Source of the DNA: Clostridiales bacterium
GTDB lineage: Bacteria > Bacillota > Clostridia > Christensenellales > Borkfalkiaceae
Assembly: GCA_015069605.1 (NCBI GenBank)
Contig: SVII01000004.1
Coordinates: 1 to 64,000, forward strand
DNA length: 64,000 nt
Direction: 5' to 3'
Below the pieces are notes generated by a model. It ran no database searches, was not told where the DNA came from, and saw nothing but the letters and a program-made list of their open reading frames with translations. Positions within the stretch are counted from its first letter, which is position 1. Each line of letters opens with the position of its first letter. The position numbers were made by a program, and so were the translations under genes. Below, piece after piece: positions 30,274 to 40,246 of the stretch.

Positions 30274-31049
30274 TCTTTTACCCCCAACGCTTCCGCAAGA
30301 AGCTCTGTGAAGTATTTGACGGGCAGGATACCGCCACCGTTTACCTGCAAATTGTAAAGGCAAAGCGGACAAGCCGTAATCACTTCTTCCGCACCCTTTT
30401 CTTTCGCGCTTGCAAGCACTTTCGCACTCTTTTTCTTCGGCAATTCGCTGTTTTTAAGCGCTACGTACGCGCCGCAACATTCATTACGGAACGGATACGA
30501 AATGGGCGTACCGCCGATCGCGCGAATGAAATCTTCAATAATTGTGGGATTTTCGGGATTATCGAATGCCATTACGCCGCTGGGACGAAGTAGCAAACAC
30601 CCGTAATATGCGCCGATCTTTCTATTGATGGGATTGACAACTGCTTTTTTGATGTTGTCAAAACCCACTACGTTTTTCAACATTTCCAAATAATGAAGAA
30701 CTTCCGTTTCCCCTTTATAAGGTTCGTCAAGTTTGAGATAATTGTTTGCTCTAAAACAAATATCTTCGTTGGTTTTCATATCTTCGTTGGTACGTTTGAT
30801 CACGTTGTGACAAGCGGAACAAAGGGTCAACAGTTTTCCGCCGTTATGCTTTGCATAATCGAGGGCGCGTACCGCCGAGAGCTTGGTTGCGATTTCGTCC
30901 GTTCCCATGGGATATACAGCGCCGCAACATTGCCAATTTTCAATTTCTTCCATCTCTACTCCCAGAGCTTTCGCGCAAAGACGGGCGGTATCGTCCAATT
31001 CTTTGGCTTTCGTTCTGAGCGTACAGCCAGGGTAATAACTGATTTTCAT
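30270..31049 (-). CDS. hdrB: Heterodisulfide reductase subunit B-like protein
   Basis: Two complete CCG domains (YYPGC...CCGAVYP...CSACH and YYGC...CCGAYVAL...CPLC). Confidence 0.9.
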   Translation of the reverse strand: MKISYYPGCTLRTKAKELDDTARLCAKALGVEMEEIENWQCCGAVYPMGTDEIATKLSAVRALDYAKHNGGKLLTLCSACHNVIKRTNEDMKTNEDICFRANNYLKLDEPYKGETEVLHYLEMLKNVVGFDNIKKAVVNPINRKIGAYYGCLLLRPSGVMAFDNPENPTIIEDFIRAIGGTPISYPFRNECCGAYVALKNSELPKKKSAKVLASAKEKGAEEVITACPLCLYNLQVNGGGILPVKYFTELLAEALGVKE

Positions 31050-31085
31050 TTTTCTATACGCTACCTTTGTACTGTTTTCGTTTGC

Positions 31086-32477
31086 TTATTTTTGAGGATA
31101 AGCCATTTCCTCAGGACGGAATACTTCGTCGAATTTTTCCGCGGTGAGGAAGCCGAGTGCTACGCACGCTTCTTTGAGCGAAATGTTTTCCTTATACGCT
31201 TTCTTCGCTGTCTTCGCTGCATTTTCGTATCCGATATAGGGATTGAGCGCCGTTACCAACATCAAAGAATTGTAAAGGTTGTGTTTCATTTTTTCTTTGT
31301 TCGCTTTGATACCTGTTACGCAGTTGCTTTCAAACGATTTGATACCGTCTGCAAGCAATCTTACCGATTGCAAGAAATTGTAAATGATGACGGGCATAAA
31401 TACGTTGAGTTCAAAATTGCCCTGCGACGCACCGAAACCAACGGCTACGTCGTTTGCCATAACTTGTACGGCAACCATCGTCATGGATTCGCATTGCGTA
31501 GGATTTACTTTACCAGGCATAATCGAAGAACCAGGTTCGTTTTCGGGAATGAAGATTTCTCCAAGACCGTCACGAGGGCCGCTCGCAAGCCAACGCACAT
31601 CGTTTGCAATCTTCATTAAGTTGCAAGCAAGTGCTTTCAATGCACCGTGCGCGAATACGAGTTCATCTTTTGCCGTCAAAGCATGATATTTATTTTCTGC
31701 GGTGACAAACGTCTTGCCCGTCAACGCGGATACCTGCGCCGCTACTTCTTCCGCAAAACCTTTCGGAGCGTTTAAGCCCGTACCAACTGCCGTGCCGCCA
31801 AGTGCCAATTCTTTCAAGCCAGGTAAAGCAAGCGTGAGCTGCGCTTTGGTCTTTTCTACCATATTTCTCCAACCGCTGATTTCCTGCGAGAATGCGATGG
31901 GAACTGCGTCTTGCAAATGCGTTCTGCCACTCTTGACAATCCCCTCGTTTTCTGCTTCCAAACGTTTCAACGTTGCAATCAACGTATCCATTGCGGGGAA
32001 CAATTTATCTTCAATCGCGATAACCGCTGCAATATGCATTGCCGTAGGGAAAGTATCGTTGGAGCTTTGACTCTTGTTGATGTCGTCGTTGGGATGAAGC
32101 AATTTCTTGCCTGCAATTTCGTTGCCGCGGTTTGCAATAACTTCGTTGGCATTCATGTTCGATTGCGTACCGCTACCCGTCTGCCAAACGACAAGCGGGA
32201 AGTGAGAGTTGAGCGAACCAGAAATCACTTCGTCACAAGCCGCCGCGATTGCGTCTTTCTTTTCTTCGGGCAATTTGCCGAGTTTACAGTTTGCAAGTGC
32301 CGCTGCCTTTTTCAAAATACCGAATGCGTGCGTGATTTCACGGGGCATTACTTCGTCGCCAATCGGGAAGTTTTGATAACTTCTCTGCGTTTGCGCCGCC
32401 CAGTATCTATCTGCGGGGACTTGCATTTCCCCCATAGTATCTTTCTCAATACGATATTCCATTGTAGTTTCTCCCAT
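31086..32477 (-). CDS. fumC: Class II fumarate hydratase
   Basis: [48 protein letters not shown]. Confidence 0.95.
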   Translation of the reverse strand: MGETTMEYRIEKDTMGEMQVPADRYWAAQTQRSYQNFPIGDEVMPREITHAFGILKKAAALANCKLGKLPEEKKDAIAAACDEVISGSLNSHFPLVVWQTGSGTQSNMNANEVIANRGNEIAGKKLLHPNDDINKSQSSNDTFPTAMHIAAVIAIEDKLFPAMDTLIATLKRLEAENEGIVKSGRTHLQDAVPIAFSQEISGWRNMVEKTKAQLTLALPGLKELALGGTAVGTGLNAPKGFAEEVAAQVSALTGKTFVTAENKYHALTAKDELVFAHGALKALACNLMKIANDVRWLASGPRDGLGEIFIPENEPGSSIMPGKVNPTQCESMTMVAVQVMANDVAVGFGASQGNFELNVFMPVIIYNFLQSVRLLADGIKSFESNCVTGIKANKEKMKHNLYNSLMLVTALNPYIGYENAAKTAKKAYKENISLKEACVALGFLTAEKFDEVFRPEEMAYPQK

Positions 32478-32480
32478 TCC

Positions 32481-33431
32481 TTAAATTTCGATCTGCGCGA
32501 TAACGCCTTTCAAGACTTCCGCACTATTTCTCATTTTTTCAAGTTCTTCATCGGAAAGTTTCGGCGTCAACGTCGTAACAAGACCTTCGCTGCTAATTGC
32601 GCAAAGGGTGGAAAGCGCTACGTCAGAAATACCATATTCCCCTTCCAAAACCGTCGAAACGGGCAAAATCGTGTAAGCACCGGAATAGATGCTGTTGACG
32701 ATTTGCGTTACGCAAGCCGCGATGCCGTAGAACGTTGCGCCTTTGCCTGCAATGATTTGACCGCCCGATTTCTTTACGTACACTTCCACTTCTTCTTTCG
32801 TGTAAGGCGTTACTTTTAAAACGTCCTTATTTGTAAGCGTTTGTTCATATTCCGCCAAGGGAATACCCGAAATATCCGCCGTGGACCATGCAACAAACGA
32901 AGAATCGCCATGTTCACCCAAAACGTACGCGTGTACTTGTTTCTGATTTACAGAATAGAGTTCCGACAAACGCGTTCTTAAACGAATGCTATCCAGCGTC
33001 GTACCCGTACCGATAACACGATTTTTGGGAACGCCCGTAATCTTGCAGAATACGTACGTAAGTACGTCTACGGGGTTTGCTACGAACACATACAACGAAT
33101 CGGGTGCGTATTTTACGATTTGAGGAGCGATACTCTTCAAAATGTTTACGTTTGTCTGCGTAAGGTCGATACGCGATTGACCGGGCTTTCTGCCAACACC
33201 CGACGTCACGATAACGATATCTGAACCCACCGCGTCTTCATACGTACCACAATAAATTTTTACGGGATGAAGATAGGGCGTAGCTTGTCTGATATCTAAC
33301 GCCTCCCCTTCCGCTTTCGCTACGTTTACGTCAATCAATACGATTTCCGAAACCGAACCCGTAGCAGCCAACGTATAAGCAACCGTTGCACCTACCGAAC
33401 CTGCGCCGATAATAGTAACTTTGTTTGTCAT
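32481..33431 (-). CDS. LDH-fold L-2-hydroxyacid dehydrogenase, predicted malate dehydrogenase by specificity residue
   Basis: VTIIGAGSVGATVAYTLA, NPVDVLTY, GEHGDSS; specificity loop GVGRKPGQSRIDL has Arg at the LDH Gln102 position. Start at ATG 33431 with GGAG upstream. Confidence 0.85.
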   Translation of the reverse strand: MTNKVTIIGAGSVGATVAYTLAATGSVSEIVLIDVNVAKAEGEALDIRQATPYLHPVKIYCGTYEDAVGSDIVIVTSGVGRKPGQSRIDLTQTNVNILKSIAPQIVKYAPDSLYVFVANPVDVLTYVFCKITGVPKNRVIGTGTTLDSIRLRTRLSELYSVNQKQVHAYVLGEHGDSSFVAWSTADISGIPLAEYEQTLTNKDVLKVTPYTKEEVEVYVKKSGGQIIAGKGATFYGIAACVTQIVNSIYSGAYTILPVSTVLEGEYGISDVALSTLCAISSEGLVTTLTPKLSDEELEKMRNSAEVLKGVIAQIEI

Positions 33432-33528
33432 AATGTTTATTCTCCGTTTGTGAATTTTTCCTCTTGATCGTCTGCTTGCAAAAAACAGTCGGTTAAATGG
33501 AGCGCAATCCCCCATTCATACGCTTTTT

Positions 33529-33560
33529 ATTATATCATAAATCTTTGTCAATCACAAATG
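33529..33560 (-). promoter_or_regulatory. Candidate promoter of the fumarate/Hdr operon
   Basis: Minus strand TTGTGA - 17 bp - TGATATAAT (extended -10; -10 hexamer at 33529-33534). Confidence 0.55.
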
Positions 33561-33642
33561 CTTGAACGCCTTATAACACAATTTCAAATCGCTAAATCGA
33601 TAAATTTTTATCTTTTTATGGTTTTTATGCTAAACAAAAGAA

Positions 33643-33664
33643 AAACCCCGCTTTCGCGAGGTTT
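33643..33664 (-). terminator. Terminator downstream of DUF308 gene
   Basis: Minus strand AAACCTCG-CGAAAG-CGGGGTTT followed by T-rich tract. Confidence 0.7.
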
Positions 33665-33680
33665 CATGTCTTATATTTAT

Positions 33681-34160
33681 TTAGTCTTGCGAGAGTGCGT
33701 TTACCAACAATAACACGCCTTCTATCGCGGTCAAAATACCGCTAATGATAAAAATTACATTGATCATACGGCTTTGATTAAATAGCAACAAGAATCCTAT
33801 GATAATTGCTACACAAGGCGCGGCGTATTCGCAAATGGTGTAAAACAAATTGACACCGCGAACACAGCTTCGAATTTTATCGTATAAAAGCAATATACCG
33901 CAAACCAGCAAAACCGCCGCAATTACGTAGAGCACCGCCGATACCACCAACCAACCACACACGATAATCAAAACACCCGACACTATTTTTATAACGCTGG
34001 GGGGCACTCGTTTATAAAAAAGATCTACTACTCCAAGCGCAATCAAGCAAACACCCGCCACCGTAAGAACGATACTGATAAACCTCGCGCGTAAAACAAT
34101 CAATAATACACCCAAAGCCATCGTCAATAATGCCGAAACGATCATTTCGGATCTTTTCAC
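33681..34160 (-). CDS. DUF308 (HdeD-like) membrane protein
   Basis: 159 aa, successive hydrophobic helices with LIALGVVDLFYK, typical of DUF308. Confidence 0.7.
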   Translation of the reverse strand: MKRSEMIVSALLTMALGVLLIVLRARFISIVLTVAGVCLIALGVVDLFYKRVPPSVIKIVSGVLIIVCGWLVVSAVLYVIAAVLLVCGILLLYDKIRSCVRGVNLFYTICEYAAPCVAIIIGFLLLFNQSRMINVIFIISGILTAIEGVLLLVNALSQD

Positions 34161-34404
34161 GAAAATTCTCCTTTTTTACTTATTCACCTTTTTTCTGCGT
34201 TGCAATACGGCAAGACGGATACAGCGCGCGTTTTGCAACGTATCGTTGCAAAAAACGCCGCAAACGTTTTCTTTTGTATCTATCCCTTTCGCCGTGTCTT
34301 CGACTTTTTGCCTTTTCGCATCTACGGTTTTCCCCGCAGCCCTGCGAGTAGGATATTTGGCAATATTGTATTATATGCAATCCCCGTAAATTTAGTACCT
34401 ATAT

Positions 34405-35328
34405 TTACAATTTCGTCACGTGTAAATTTGCAAAAACTTCGTTGTATTTTTCTTTCGTGAACGAAACTTGCCCCACCGTCATTACAGTTGCTGTTCCCGC
34501 TGCTACGCCCGATTTTAAAATCTCTGGCAAAGACGCGCCTTGTTCTAATTGAATTGCCGCCGCCGCAACCATTCCGTCGCCTGCTCCAACCGTGGAATTG
34601 ACGGCTACGTTTAAACTTTTACAATAATACGCTTCCTTACCGTCCGTGATCACCGCGCCTTCTTTCCCAAGCGAAAGTAGCACTCTTTTTGCTCCACGGT
34701 CAATGAGTTCTCGACATGCGGACAACATCTCTTCTTTATCGGTGATCCGCCTACCTAACATATTTTCAAGCTCGTCTAAATTGGGTTTTACGAGATCAAC
34801 ACCTTCTTGAATAGCCGAAAGCATTCGTTCGTCGGACGCATCCACGATTTTTAAAGAATTTGGCGCGACTGCGCGTACGAGTTTGCCGTAAAACTCTGCG
34901 CTCACGCCACGAGGAAGACTTCCTGAAAGCACCGTCACGTTACTCTTGGCGGACAGCATCCGCACCATTTGCAACACTTCTTCCGTCTTATCTTTCCCGA
35001 CCTCCTCACCCACGTCGTTGACTTCCGTCAGCATGGAACGGCTATCGATAAATTTGTAATTTTCTCTCACTCTGCCTTTATTCCATACAAACGTAAACGG
35101 TACGCCCTCCCTATCCAAAGCGTTTTCAAACATATACCCGTTTTCGTTATACATTAAGCCCGTAAGATGTGAATCCATCCCCAGCCTTTTCACACCGATT
35201 GCAACGTTGATCGCTTTACCGCCAAGCGACAAGGTTTTACTTTTGACAACGTTGGTTTTGCCCACGTTAAAAGAGTCCAGCTCAATCGTTACGTCTGTGC
35301 AAGGACTCATACAAACGGTTAAAATCAT
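34405..35328 (-). CDS. 1-phosphofructokinase family (PfkB) hexose kinase
   Basis: MILTVCMSPCTDVTIELDSFNVGKTN; GGKAINVAIGVKRLG; VNSTVGAGDGMVAAA. Confidence 0.87.
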   Translation of the reverse strand: MILTVCMSPCTDVTIELDSFNVGKTNVVKSKTLSLGGKAINVAIGVKRLGMDSHLTGLMYNENGYMFENALDREGVPFTFVWNKGRVRENYKFIDSRSMLTEVNDVGEEVGKDKTEEVLQMVRMLSAKSNVTVLSGSLPRGVSAEFYGKLVRAVAPNSLKIVDASDERMLSAIQEGVDLVKPNLDELENMLGRRITDKEEMLSACRELIDRGAKRVLLSLGKEGAVITDGKEAYYCKSLNVAVNSTVGAGDGMVAAAAIQLEQGASLPEILKSGVAAGTATVMTVGQVSFTKEKYNEVFANLHVTKL

Positions 35329-35455
35329 AAATTCGTTTTTCCCCCGAATATTTTCTTCCCTATCTATTATAATACATACCCGTTTTTTTCAATACCTAAA
35401 CACGATATTTATGGAAATGAAAAAACTGCCTAAATCAATAGACAGTCTTTGTTTG

Positions 35456-36418
35456 TTACATAGAAATCATTTGCAACGTTTCATAGAGTTCGTAATTGAA
35501 CGTCTTTTTCATAGAAACAGCCTCGATAATATCCATATCAATAATCTTATTATCACGGATACCCACTACACGATTGCCGATACCGTCATTGAGAAGACGC
35601 ACCGCTTTGTTACCAAACTGCGCCGCCAACATTCTATCCGACATAGAAGGCGAACCGCCGCGTTGTACATGACCGATACAAGTGGGACGTACGGAATATT
35701 CCGTAACCGCTTGTAAACGCTTCGCAAATTCATCTGCGCCCATAACCCCTTCTGCTATAACGATAATGTTGGAATGTTTACCACTTGCGCGAGAACGATT
35801 GATACGAGAAACAATTTCGTCCATATTGAAGGCAATTTCAGGCACGACAATGATTTCCGCTCCCGATGCGATACCGCTGTACAAAGCGATGTCCCCACAA
35901 TGTCTGCCCATTACCTCTACAACGGACACTCGTTCATGCGAAGTCATGGTATCACGAAGTTTGTTGATAATATCCAAGCAAGTATTTACTGCCGTATCAA
36001 AACCAAGCGTATAATCGGTATATTCCAAGTCATTGTCAATCGTGCCAGGAATACCGATGGTAGGAATACCGTATTCTTCGCTGAGCACTTTTGCACCGCG
36101 GAACGAACCGTCTCCACCGATAACGACCAAGCCTTCAATGCCGTTTTTCTCGATGGTTTCCACTGCTTTTTTCTGACCTTCTTTCGTCATCATTTCCAGG
36201 CATCTTGCCGTACGAAGACGCGTACCGCCGCATTGTACGATATTGGAAACACTACGCATTTCCATCGGAACAACGTTGTTGTCAATCAGTCCCATGTAGC
36301 CGCGCTCAATGCCGTACACTTCCATACCAAAATATATTCCCGAACGGACTACCGCACGAATCGCTGCGTTCATACCAGGCGCATCGCCGCCGCTCGTCAA
36401 TAAACCTATACGTTTCAT
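35456..36418 (-). CDS. pfkA: ATP-dependent 6-phosphofructokinase
   Basis: MKRIGLLTSGGDAPGMNAAIRAVVR; IGIPGTIDNDLEYTDYTLGFDTA; GHVQRGGSPSMSDR. Confidence 0.96.
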   Translation of the reverse strand: MKRIGLLTSGGDAPGMNAAIRAVVRSGIYFGMEVYGIERGYMGLIDNNVVPMEMRSVSNIVQCGGTRLRTARCLEMMTKEGQKKAVETIEKNGIEGLVVIGGDGSFRGAKVLSEEYGIPTIGIPGTIDNDLEYTDYTLGFDTAVNTCLDIINKLRDTMTSHERVSVVEVMGRHCGDIALYSGIASGAEIIVVPEIAFNMDEIVSRINRSRASGKHSNIIVIAEGVMGADEFAKRLQAVTEYSVRPTCIGHVQRGGSPSMSDRMLAAQFGNKAVRLLNDGIGNRVVGIRDNKIIDMDIIEAVSMKKTFNYELYETLQMISM

Positions 36419-36550
36419 ATACTCTACCTCTATTATTCCTCAGTTGTAATCTATGTTATCTTAATAATTTTTTATTAAAAATTATTAGTTAGCTATATTA
36501 TAGCAAATCTTCCAAAAAAAACAATTATTTTTTTCGGCTTTTTTCATTTT

Positions 36551-39500
36551 TTATATCAATTTTATGCAGGAATCAGGCAAAAAGCTGGCGAGTTCTGCCA
36601 TCAATGCTTTGCCAATAGAAACTTTTTGCGAACAGAGCATCTTTTTACCGTCTTTTACAAACCAAACTACCGTTTCGCCCGAATAGAACGTCAACGTTTC
36701 CAAAAGTTCCTCGATATCCTCTTCCTCCAACGCAGAAACGTTTAACCACAGCGTTTTAGGATTGTCTTTCCCCTGCGGTTTGGTTGTCATAATCGGACGT
36801 TGTGACTTTTGTTCATATGCCGCTCCACCCATATATGCGGAATGTTGATATTCCGCCTGCATGGGCGTTTCGTTGGGTTCATCCAAAGAAAATTCCGACA
36901 TTTTATCCACGATAATCACAGGAAGTTTTTCTTCTTCAATACTGATTTTCCCCGAAAGGGAAACGACTTTATCCGCCACGAGGAAATCACGAATTCTTTC
37001 ATAAACCTTGGGGAAACAAACACACTCCACTGTACCGTAGAGATCTTCCACCGACACAAACGCCATAAACGAACCCGTGCGCGTTTTCAGCTTCTTAAAC
37101 GTGGAAATCATACCGCCCATCGTCACTTGCTGACCGTCGGCAATCTCCGTGTACGTCTTTTCGCCCGTTTCCTCGTTTTCGGTAAATTCATTCAACATAG
37201 AACAGTTGAACGTTCTATCCTTGAAATAGGGTAAAAACTTTTCAAAAGGATGTCCGCTGACGTACACACCTAGTACGGATTTTTCCTTGGAAAGTTTCTC
37301 CATCTTTTCGTATTCGGGAATATTCGGAAATTTCACATCTACTGCGATTTCTTCCAAACCGCCCAACATTCCAAACAAAGAAAGCTGATTGCCCCCTTTT
37401 TGCTTATCGCGCGCGGATACTTGGCTTAACACTTCTTCGTACACCGCCGCCACTTGCGCTCTGGCATAACCAAAACAATCGAACGCGCCTGCATAGATTA
37501 AACTTTCCACAATACGCTTGTTGACGTATTTAGCGCAACGCATAGCAAAATCGGCAAAATCTTTGAAAAGCCCGTTTTCGTTACGTTCTTTGATAACCGC
37601 CGCGATAGCGTCTTGGCCAACGCCGCGCAACGCGCCCAAACCAATACGGATTCCGTCCCCTTCCACCCAGAAAATATCCTTGGATTTGTTGATGTCGGGA
37701 GGCAGAACTTCGATATTCTTCTCCTTCATATACATGATATATTTGGAGACTTCTTCAATTTTATCAATTCGGTCATTTAAGATACCCGCTAAAAATTCGC
37801 GAGGGTAGAAATGTTTCAAATACGCCGTACGGTACGCAACAACCGCATACGCTGCCGCGTGAGATTTATTGAAAGCGTAGGACGCGAAACTCTCCATATC
37901 CCCGAAAATCTTTTCCGCAACCTCAGGGGGAATCCCCTTGGACGCGCAACCAGTGATACCGCTGGCAGGATCGCCGTAAATGAATTTATCCTTTTGCTCC
38001 ATCAGCTCTTTTTTCTTCTTTTTTGCCATGGCGCGACGCACGAGGTCGGCTTGACCGAGCGAATATCCTGCAAGCTGTTGGAATATTTGCATAACCTGTT
38101 CTTGATACACGATTACACCGTAGGAGTTTTTCAAAATCGGCTCTAAGAACGGCGTATCATACACAATTTTTTCGGGGTTATGCTTGTTTTCAATATATTT
38201 GGGAATAAAGTCCATAGGACCGGGACGGTAGAGCGAAATCCCTGCAATCAAATCTTCTAAACAGCTTGGTTGCAGTTCTTTCATAAACTTTTTCATACCG
38301 CCTTGTTCGAGCTGGAACACCGCGTCCGTATCCCCGGACGAGATTAACTGGTAGGCTTCGGGAACGTCCAAACCGAGTTTGTCAAAATCGACGTCAATCC
38401 CCTTTCCTTCTTTGATATATTCCAACGTATTTTGGATATCCGTCAGCGTTGTCAATGCCAAAAAGTCCATTTTCAACATACCGACGGCTTCCACTTCTTT
38501 CATGTCGAACTGCGTAACAATGTCGTCGCCATTTCTCGCCAAAGGAACGTTGTCTGAAAGCACTTTATTACAGATAACGACGCCTGCTGCGTGTTCCGAC
38601 GTATTCTTGGGCATACCTTCCAATTTTAAGCCCATATCAATTACGCGGTGCAGTTCTTCGTTCGTTTCGTACACTTCGATAAATTCCGAATTCTTTTTCT
38701 GTTTTTGCTCGTTGAGTTTTTTAAGAATTTCCGTTCGTTTATCTTCGGACAACGTAGGGTCTTCCAACTGTTTTTCTATCTTTGGTATCTTTAACCCAAG
38801 CAGTTCCCCGATTGTCGATTTCCCGTCCATGAGTTTCGCCACTTTATCCGTTTCCGAATAAGGTACACCCATAACACGACCTACGTCTTTGATAACGGCG
38901 CGCGAAGCCAATGTCCCGAACGTAACGATTTGCGCTACGTTTTCAGGATGGTATTTTTCACGCACGTATTCGATGGTTTCATATCTACGTTTGGTGCAAA
39001 AGTCCACGTCGAAGTCGGGCATGGAAACACGATCAGGGTTCAAGAAACGTTCAAAAATCAAATCGTAACGCAAAGGATCTACGTCCGTAATACCGATGGC
39101 GTATGCTACGATACTGCCTACACCCGAACCACGTCCAGGCCCTACGGGTATCCCATGCACACGTGACCAATTGATATAATCCCATACGATTAAGAAATAA
39201 TCGGCAAAACCCATTTTAATGATAATACCGAGTTCGTATTCCGCTCTTTCTTTGATTTCCTGCGTGATTTCCGCGTATCTGCGAGGCAAGCCCTCCCACG
39301 TCAAACGAGTGAGATAATCAGGAGAAGTCGAACCGTCCTCCGCTTTGTACAAAGGAATCAATGAAGTGTCACGAATCGGATCGCCCTTCGGCGTTAAATC
39401 AAACACGGGCTCTTCGATCTTGTCCGCAATCACACGCGTGTTGGTGATCGCTTCGGGAATATAATGGAAAAGCTCCATCATTTCATCTCCCGATTTCATG

Positions 39501-40219
39501 TAAAATTCGTGGGTGTCAAATTTCATACGCTTGGGATCGGCGAGCGTTTTCTTCGTTTGAATACAAAGCAAAACGTCGTGTGCTTCCCAGTCTTCTTTTT
39601 CGATATAATGCACGTCGTTGGTTGCAACCACCTGGATATCTAACTCTCTTGCGATACGGATCAAATCGGGCAACACTTGTTTTTGTTCGGCAATTCCGTG
39701 GTCTTGTAATTCGATATAGAAATCCTCGCCGTACACCTCTTTCATGTCCGCCGCCCATTTCTTCGCAGCATCATAATCGCCCTGCAACAAAAGCTGTGGA
39801 ATTCTACCTGCCAAGCAAGCGGAAAGACATATTACCCCTTCGTGATACTGTTTCAAAAGGTCGTAACTGATACGAGGTTTTCCGCCAAAATAGCCATCGA
39901 TATAGGAAAGCGAGTCCAGCTTTACGATATTTTTATACCCCGTTTTATTTTTCGCAAGCAAAACGACGTGTTCGTTTTTCACTTGGTGTTTGTCCAAGTG
40001 ATTGTCCACGGCGTATAATTCGCAACCGATGATATATTTAATACCTTTTTTTACGCATTCTTCCGCAAAATACAGCGATGCGTACATATTCCCATGGTCG
40101 GTAATCGCGCAAGTGTCAATGTTGTTTTTGGCAAGGTAATCTACCAAATCGTCCACCTTCGCCGCACCGTCCAAAAGGCTGTATTCCGTATGCAAATGCA
40201 AATGTACAAAATCTGTCAT
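36551..40219 (-). CDS. dnaE: DNA polymerase III subunit alpha
   Basis: PHP N-terminus HLHTEYSLLDGA, GPGRGSGVGSIVAYAIGITDVDPLRYDLIFERFLNPDRVSMPDFDVDF. Confidence 0.96.
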   Translation of the reverse strand: MTDFVHLHLHTEYSLLDGAAKVDDLVDYLAKNNIDTCAITDHGNMYASLYFAEECVKKGIKYIIGCELYAVDNHLDKHQVKNEHVVLLAKNKTGYKNIVKLDSLSYIDGYFGGKPRISYDLLKQYHEGVICLSACLAGRIPQLLLQGDYDAAKKWAADMKEVYGEDFYIELQDHGIAEQKQVLPDLIRIARELDIQVVATNDVHYIEKEDWEAHDVLLCIQTKKTLADPKRMKFDTHEFYMKSGDEMMELFHYIPEAITNTRVIADKIEEPVFDLTPKGDPIRDTSLIPLYKAEDGSTSPDYLTRLTWEGLPRRYAEITQEIKERAEYELGIIIKMGFADYFLIVWDYINWSRVHGIPVGPGRGSGVGSIVAYAIGITDVDPLRYDLIFERFLNPDRVSMPDFDVDFCTKRRYETIEYVREKYHPENVAQIVTFGTLASRAVIKDVGRVMGVPYSETDKVAKLMDGKSTIGELLGLKIPKIEKQLEDPTLSEDKRTEILKKLNEQKQKKNSEFIEVYETNEELHRVIDMGLKLEGMPKNTSEHAAGVVICNKVLSDNVPLARNGDDIVTQFDMKEVEAVGMLKMDFLALTTLTDIQNTLEYIKEGKGIDVDFDKLGLDVPEAYQLISSGDTDAVFQLEQGGMKKFMKELQPSCLEDLIAGISLYRPGPMDFIPKYIENKHNPEKIVYDTPFLEPILKNSYGVIVYQEQVMQIFQQLAGYSLGQADLVRRAMAKKKKKELMEQKDKFIYGDPASGITGCASKGIPPEVAEKIFGDMESFASYAFNKSHAAAYAVVAYRTAYLKHFYPREFLAGILNDRIDKIEEVSKYIMYMKEKNIEVLPPDINKSKDIFWVEGDGIRIGLGALRGVGQDAIAAVIKERNENGLFKDFADFAMRCAKYVNKRIVESLIYAGAFDCFGYARAQVAAVYEEVLSQVSARDKQKGGNQLSLFGMLGGLEEIAVDVKFPNIPEYEKMEKLSKEKSVLGVYVSGHPFEKFLPYFKDRTFNCSMLNEFTENEETGEKTYTEIADGQQVTMGGMISTFKKLKTRTGSFMAFVSVEDLYGTVECVCFPKVYERIRDFLVADKVVSLSGKISIEEEKLPVIIVDKMSEFSLDEPNETPMQAEYQHSAYMGGAAYEQKSQRPIMTTKPQGKDNPKTLWLNVSALEEEDIEELLETLTFYSGETVVWFVKDGKKMLCSQKVSIGKALMAELASFLPDSCIKLI

Positions 40220-40246
40220 AATTCTTCCGTTTTTCTCTCTATTTTC

